From an uncultured Oscillospiraceae bacterium (GTDB lineage: Bacteria > Bacillota > Clostridia > Oscillospirales > Oscillospiraceae): a stretch of 8,537 nucleotides of DNA. Below are positions 5,128 through 8,537 of the stretch, one piece after another. Positions within the stretch are counted from its first letter, which is position 1. Every line of letters starts with the position of its first letter. A program made the position numbers and the translations under genes. Location of the stretch: positions 3,116-11,652 of the forward strand of contig CAJOFI010000095.1 in NCBI GenBank assembly GCA_905233595.1, in the 5' to 3' direction. The notes under the pieces are model-generated. The model ran no database searches. It was not told where the DNA came from and saw nothing but the letters and a program-made list of their open reading frames with translations.

Positions 5128-6873
5128 ATGGCAAGACACAAGAAAAAAGGGCCTGTCTATCTCACACAGAAGCAGGTCATCCGAAAATACAAGCTCAACC
5201 GCCAGCTCATCCGGGACTGCTTCCCGAAGCCGGAGGTCAGAACGGTTCGCGGCCGCTCCGGCGGGTACTGGACCGAGCCCGGCTGGACGGAAGCGGCGGT
5301 CGAGCAGGCTTTACAGCATCCGCAGATCCGGCGCCATCTCAAGGAGCAGGAGGAGCGCGATGAACGCGACCGGCAGATCGCGGAGATCATGGAGCTCTAT
5401 AACTCCTTCTCGCCGGAATCCTACGTGCAGCGCGGGCGCGGCCTCAAGCGCAGCTTCGTGCTGCACGTCGGCCCGACCAACAGCGGCAAGACCTACGACG
5501 CGATTGAGGATCTCAAAACACACACGCCGGGCACCTATCTCGGCCCCCTGCGCCTGCTGGCGCTGGAGATGTTCGATAAGCTCAACGCCGCGGGCGTCCC
5601 CTGCAGCATGCTGACGGGCGAGGAATCCATTCCTGTGGAGAACGCCGAGGTCGTCTCCTCCACCATCGAGCTCTGCGATTTTCAGACGCATTTCAAGACC
5701 GCCGTCATCGACGAGGCGCAGCTCATCGCCGACAAGGATCGCGGCTCTGCCTGGATGAAGGCGATCTGCCTTGTGGACGCGGAGGTCGTGCATATCTGCA
5801 TGGCGCCTGAGGCGCTGGGCTTTATCGAGCGCCTGGTCACAAGCTTCGGCGACCAATACAGCGTCGTGCGGCACCACCGTCTCGCGCCGCTGCGCTACGC
5901 GGGTCAGTGCCGCGGCTATGAGGACTTCCGCCCGGATGACGCGATTATCTGCTTCTCGCGGAAAAACGTCCTCTCCACGGCGGCGATCCTGGAGCAGCAC
6001 GGCTTTCACGCGAGCGTGATCTACGGGGCGCTTCCGCCTGAGGCGCGGCGCAACGAGGTGAGAAAATACCTCTCGGGGGAAAATAACGTCGTCGTCGCGA
6101 CCGACGCCATCGGCCTCGGCATCTCCCTTCCCATCAAGCGCGTCATCTTTGCCGAAACGGAGAAATTTGACGGGAAGGAGTTTCGCTCGCTCACCACGGC
6201 GGAGATCAACCAGATCGGCGGCCGCGCGGGGCGCTACGGGCTGAACGAATACGGCGAGGTGCTCGCCATCGGGAACCACCAGCTTGTGGGGGAAAAGCTC
6301 GGGCAGGAGACGAAGGCGATCCGGCAGGCTTGCATCGGCTTTCCGCGCGAGGTGCTGGGCACCGACTACCCGCTGGAGCTGCTGCTGCTCGCGTGGGAGC
6401 GGATGCCGAAGGCGCAGGACTTCATGCGCGAGAGCATGAAGGAGGCGCTCATCCTGCTGCGCCATATCAAAAAGCGCGTCACGCCGGAGAACCGTGAGCT
6501 GGTGTACGACCTCATCACCTGCCCCGTGGACGTGCGCACCGAGGAGCTTGTGATCTACTGGGCGAAATGCGCCGTTGCCATCCTGTCAAACCGCCGTATC
6601 CCCGCGCCCTATTTCGGGGAGGAGACGCTGCGGGACTGCGAGCTGCAGTACAAGGCCTACGATATCCACCACCAGCTTCTGCGGCGCATCGGCGTGGAGG
6701 ACGACTGCACGAAGCAGCGCAAGGCGATCTGTGAGAAGATCGATGAGCTGATGAAGGCGGGCAAGCAGGACTATATCCGCCGCTGCCTCGGCTGCGGGAA
6801 GGAGCTTCCCATAGGCTCGGTGTACAACTACTGCGAACACTGCTTCAGCACGCGCGAATTCCGGGGGCTGTGA
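5128..6873 (+). CDS. Suv3-like superfamily 2 ATP-dependent RNA helicase with HTH-like N-terminus and C-terminal zinc ribbon
   Basis: The 581-residue product resembles the Suv3 (SUPV3L1) helicases, known in mitochondria as the partner of a 3'-5' exoribonuclease in RNA decay. Motif I is GPTNSGKT (115-122, K121), followed by the Suv3-like 'YLGPLRLLALEMFDKLNAAGVPC' and 'TGEE'. Motif II is DEAQ (195-198), motif V ATDAIGLG (324-331) and motif VI QIGGRAGRYG (362-371, R366 and R369). The stretch around 458-515 ('CPVDVRTEELV...') matches the Suv3 C-terminal helical region. Residues 1-65 look like a small HTH-type domain (LTQKQVIRKYKLNRQLI...GGYW). A zinc ribbon ends the protein (C553, C556, C569, C572). 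There is no SD before ATG 5128 and an in-frame stop at 5092-5094, so translation is probably leaderless. Cellular role in bacteria is not established; RNA turnover is inferred. Confidence 0.85.
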   Translation: MARHKKKGPVYLTQKQVIRKYKLNRQLIRDCFPKPEVRTVRGRSGGYWTEPGWTEAAVEQALQHPQIRRHLKEQEERDERDRQIAEIMELYNSFSPESYVQRGRGLKRSFVLHVGPTNSGKTYDAIEDLKTHTPGTYLGPLRLLALEMFDKLNAAGVPCSMLTGEESIPVENAEVVSSTIELCDFQTHFKTAVIDEAQLIADKDRGSAWMKAICLVDAEVVHICMAPEALGFIERLVTSFGDQYSVVRHHRLAPLRYAGQCRGYEDFRPDDAIICFSRKNVLSTAAILEQHGFHASVIYGALPPEARRNEVRKYLSGENNVVVATDAIGLGISLPIKRVIFAETEKFDGKEFRSLTTAEINQIGGRAGRYGLNEYGEVLAIGNHQLVGEKLGQETKAIRQACIGFPREVLGTDYPLELLLLAWERMPKAQDFMRESMKEALILLRHIKKRVTPENRELVYDLITCPVDVRTEELVIYWAKCAVAILSNRRIPAPYFGEETLRDCELQYKAYDIHHQLLRRIGVEDDCTKQRKAICEKIDELMKAGKQDYIRRCLGCGKELPIGSVYNYCEHCFSTREFRGL

Positions 6874-6901
6874 AAGCTGTTTTCACAGCCCTGCTTTTTT
6901 T
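6865..6901 (+). terminator. Rho-independent terminator of the helicase gene
   Basis: An 11-bp perfect stem GGGCTGTGAAA (6865-6875)/TTTCACAGCCC (6881-6891) with loop GCTGT is followed by TGC and T7 (6895-6901). The helicase stop codon TGA (6871-6873) lies inside the left arm. This is a textbook intrinsic terminator. Confidence 0.9.
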
Positions 6902-6991
6902 GGCTCGCCTGGAAGACCGGAGCCGCGAAGATTTGGGTAATTATACAAAAATTAAGGGCGGCGTTGAGCGAATTTCGACAAATATGCAGAG

Positions 6992-7021
6992 TTGACAAAG
7001 CTTTGTGTTTTTTGGTATTCT
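6992..7021 (+). promoter_or_regulatory. Sigma-A-like promoter with an overlapping 12-bp palindrome
   Basis: A perfect -35 TTGACA (6992-6997) is followed after 18 nt by TATTCT (7016-7021, 4 of 6). The perfect palindrome ACAAAGCTTTGT (6995-7006) overlaps the -35 and early spacer, where a repressor operator would fit. The predicted start is near 7028, about 32 nt before the ATG of the small membrane protein. Confidence 0.6.
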
Positions 7022-7059
7022 ATCAGCAACATAAAACAATCGTGAAAGGAATTGCAGCG

Positions 7060-7281
7060 ATGACGATGTATGCTCAGCAGAACGCTTCCCCCGCCTTCTG
7101 TGGCGAGGCGTCGTTTGCTGCGCGCAAGTTCGCTGTTCTCTTTGTCATTCTGGGCATCGCTCTGGCGGTGTCCGTTTTTGTTTTTCCGGCTCGAATTTCC
7201 GGCCTGTTGCTTCTGGCTCTGCTTGTACTTTTGGTTCTTATTTCATACGACCCTCCGGCACGCGAAGCGAAGAGACGATAA
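7060..7281 (+). CDS. Small two-helix membrane protein of unknown function
   Basis: The product is 73 residues from ATG 7060, which has SD GAAAGGA (7044-7050) at 9-nt spacing. The open frame extends to 6964 but that part lies upstream of the promoter and lacks a ribosome site. A polar N-terminal segment (about residues 1-23, MTMYAQQNASPAFCGEASFA) is followed by two hydrophobic helices, about 25-43 (AVLFVILGIALAVSVFVF) and 47-64 (ISGLLLLALLVLLVLISY). The helices are joined by a very short PAR turn, and a basic tail (REAKRR) follows. A helical hairpin with both ends in the cytoplasm is likely from the positive-inside rule. I do not recognise the family. It lies 95 bp before the ABC binding-protein gene, with a large hairpin between, so a link to transport is possible but not shown. 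It could be a small regulatory or accessory membrane protein. Confidence 0.6.
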   Translation: MTMYAQQNASPAFCGEASFAARKFAVLFVILGIALAVSVFVFPARISGLLLLALLVLLVLISYDPPAREAKRR

Positions 7282-7290
7282 CAGTTTTTG

Positions 7291-7338
7291 TTATATACGC
7301 CGCTCCCGTCCAACCGGATGGGGGCGGTTTGTATATAA
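7291..7338 (+). repeat. Long GC-rich leader hairpin between the small membrane-protein gene and the binding-protein gene
   Basis: The lower stem TTATATAC (7291-7298) pairs with GTATATAA (7331-7338). The upper stem 7299-7311 pairs with 7316-7328, with three G-T wobbles and loop AACC; a TT bulge separates the two. Flanking T5 (7285-7289) and A5 (7337-7341) runs could extend it. After the upper stem only TTTGTATAT follows, so it could be a weak terminator or attenuator, or an mRNA-protecting or processing hairpin 38 nt before the binding-protein ATG. Confidence 0.65.
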
Positions 7339-7376
7339 AAAGCAGGATCCAAAACTATGAAAAAGGAGAAACTCAC

Positions 7377-8525
7377 ATGAAAACAAGCCGCAAAATCCTC
7401 TCCATGCTCATGGCTGTCGCCATGATCGTTGCCCTCGCCGCTGTCGGCGGCACCGCTTACGCCGACGGCGCCATCAAGATCGGCGGTACCGGCCCTCTGA
7501 CCGGCGCAGCCGCGATTTACGGCAACGCCGTCAAGAACGCCGCTGAGATCGCCGTTGAGGAGATCAACGCCCAGGGCGGCGTGCAGTTTGAGCTGCGCTA
7601 CGAGGACGACACCCACGACGCCGAGAAGGCCGTCAACGCTTACAACACCCTCAAGGACTGGGGCATGCAGATCTCTCTGAGCTCTGTCACCTCCAAGCCC
7701 GCCGAGGCGACCTCCGCTGAAAGCTTTGCCGACCGCATCTTCGCGCTGACCCCCTCCGCCTCCGCTGTCGCCGTCGTGGACGGGAAGGACAACGTCTTCC
7801 AGCTCTGCTTCGCCGACCCCAACCAGGGCTCCGCTTCCGCGCAGTACATCGTTGACAAGGGTCTGGCCACCAAGGTTGCCGTGATCTGGAAGAATGACGA
7901 CGTGTACTCCAAGGGCATCTACGAGACCTTCAAGGCCGCCTGCGAGGAGCTGGGTCTTGAAATCGTCAGCGACACCACCTTTGCCGACGGCAACAACACC
8001 GACTTCTCCGTGCAGATTGCCGACGCGCAGAATAACGGCGCCGAGCTGGTCTTCCTCCCCATGTACTATGACGCCGCCTCCCTGATCCTGACCCAGGCCG
8101 ACGCCACCGGCTTCTATCCCTACTGGTTCGGCGTGGACGGCATGGACGGCATCCTGTCTCTCGACGGCTTTGACACCGAGCTTGCCGAGGGCGTCTACCT
8201 GCTGACTCCCTTCAACGCCGACTCCGAGGATGAGCGCACCGCCGCCTTCGTCGCGAAGTACCAGGAGAAGTTCGGCGAGATCCCCAACCAGTTCGCTGCG
8301 GACGCCTATGACTGTGTCTACGCCTACGCGCAGGCCTGCGAGGCCGCCGGCATCACCGCCGATATGAGCGCTGAGGACATCTGCGCCGCCATGATCGAGC
8401 AGTTCACCACCATGAGCTACGACGGCATCACCGGCGAGGGCATGACCTGGGGCGAGGACGGCATGGTCACCAAGTCCCCGAAGGGCATGGTCATCGAGAA
8501 CGGCGCTTACGTCGGCCTCGACTGA
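7377..8525 (+). CDS. ABC transporter substrate-binding protein, branched-chain amino acid (Leu/Ile/Val-binding) family
   Basis: The 382-residue product is a periplasmic-binding-protein-type (Peripla_BP_6/LivJ-like) extracellular receptor that would deliver ligand to a LivHMGF-type ABC permease. Those components are not in the window; they may follow downstream. The start has SD AGGAGA (7364-7369) 7 nt before ATG 7377. A signal peptide is clear: KTSRK, a hydrophobic core at about 7-25, then TAYA before D30, a signal-peptidase-I site. There is no lipobox cysteine, unlike most Gram-positive binding proteins. The mature protein opens with IKIGGTGPLTGAAAIYGNAVKNAAEIAVEEINAQGG, the family signature, followed by 'FELRYEDDTHDAEKAVNAYNTL'. 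Two alpha/beta lobes follow. The actual ligand cannot be read from sequence. Codon use is strongly skewed to C-ending codons, suggesting high expression. The stop is at 8523-8525. Confidence 0.92.
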   Translation: MKTSRKILSMLMAVAMIVALAAVGGTAYADGAIKIGGTGPLTGAAAIYGNAVKNAAEIAVEEINAQGGVQFELRYEDDTHDAEKAVNAYNTLKDWGMQISLSSVTSKPAEATSAESFADRIFALTPSASAVAVVDGKDNVFQLCFADPNQGSASAQYIVDKGLATKVAVIWKNDDVYSKGIYETFKAACEELGLEIVSDTTFADGNNTDFSVQIADAQNNGAELVFLPMYYDAASLILTQADATGFYPYWFGVDGMDGILSLDGFDTELAEGVYLLTPFNADSEDERTAAFVAKYQEKFGEIPNQFAADAYDCVYAYAQACEAAGITADMSAEDICAAMIEQFTTMSYDGITGEGMTWGEDGMVTKSPKGMVIENGAYVGLD

Positions 8526-8537
8526 TTTCGATAACTC

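Noticed and set aside
5015..5614. 199-codon plus-strand frame across the helicase 5' end
   Set aside because: Its translation is S/R/A-rich, typical of an out-of-frame reading of a GC-rich gene; the conserved helicase protein is in another frame.
5311..6465. 384-codon minus-strand open frame inside the helicase gene
   Set aside because: It lies antisense to the conserved helicase motifs I to VI and is rich in R/A/L/H, as expected of GC-rich antisense; there is no promoter or SD support.
6964..7059. Upstream in-frame extension of the small membrane protein from a TTG
   Set aside because: It begins upstream of the -35 element and has no SD. ATG 7060 is preceded by GAAAGGA at suitable spacing.
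7291..7338. Riboswitch upstream of the binding-protein gene
   Set aside because: Only a single simple hairpin is seen, with no multi-helix junction or known riboswitch core sequence.
7070..7360. Alternative 96-codon frame overlapping the small membrane protein
   Set aside because: It starts inside the other frame without an SD, runs through the hairpin, and lacks clear features after the repeated F/L/W-rich segment.

Overview
The window looks like chromosome from a GC-rich, endospore-forming Firmicute of the Clostridia, most likely an Oscillospiraceae-type gut anaerobe. The spore-former call rests on two unmistakable sporulation genes (spoIVA, cwlD) and on candidate sporulation-type promoters. 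The family-level placement is inferred from GC-rich coding sequence and protein flavour, without any database comparison. All supported genes lie on the + strand.

Layout. (1) 1-1102: the 3' end of trmK (tRNA adenine-N1 methyltransferase) overlaps a Nif3/YqfO-family metalloprotein gene, the same pair (yqfN-yqfO) found in Bacillus. (2) 1111-2651: spoIVA, encoding the spore-coat basement-layer ATPase, is preceded by a compact 67-bp control region. There a perfect 18-bp inverted repeat, a candidate sigma-E promoter, the Shine-Dalgarno (SD) sequence and the start codon are superimposed. (3) 2661-4771: cwlD (germination-specific cortex amidase) has a near-consensus sigma-A promoter, and is followed closely by radA/sms. 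radA is broken at the junction between its RecA-like core and Lon-like domain by a frameshift that also lacks about a dozen conserved residues. (4) 4772-5127: a 356-bp AT-richer intergenic region carries a long hairpin and a segment with imperfect inverted ends that resembles a small non-autonomous or palindromic element. (5) 5128-6873: a bacterial Suv3-like SF2 RNA helicase has an N-terminal HTH-like segment and a C-terminal zinc ribbon. It has no SD, and a candidate sigma-G-type promoter would place the transcription start on the ATG itself. A strong terminator follows. (6) 6992-8525: a sigma-A-like promoter, a 73-residue two-helix membrane protein of unknown function, a long leader hairpin, and a branched-chain-amino-acid-type ABC substrate-binding protein. 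The binding protein has a cleavable signal peptide but no lipobox cysteine.

How the genes fit together: spoIVA and cwlD act on the spore, in coat assembly and in making the cortex recognisable for germination lysis. The helicase may join the sporulation programme if its promoter is real. trmK/nif3 and radA are housekeeping genes. The last two genes may form a small transport-related transcription unit, with the leader hairpin separating them. No mobile-element genes, CRISPR array, tRNA or rRNA were seen. The most interesting signals are the overlapping control region of spoIVA, the leaderless sigma-G-like start of the helicase gene, and the radA lesion.
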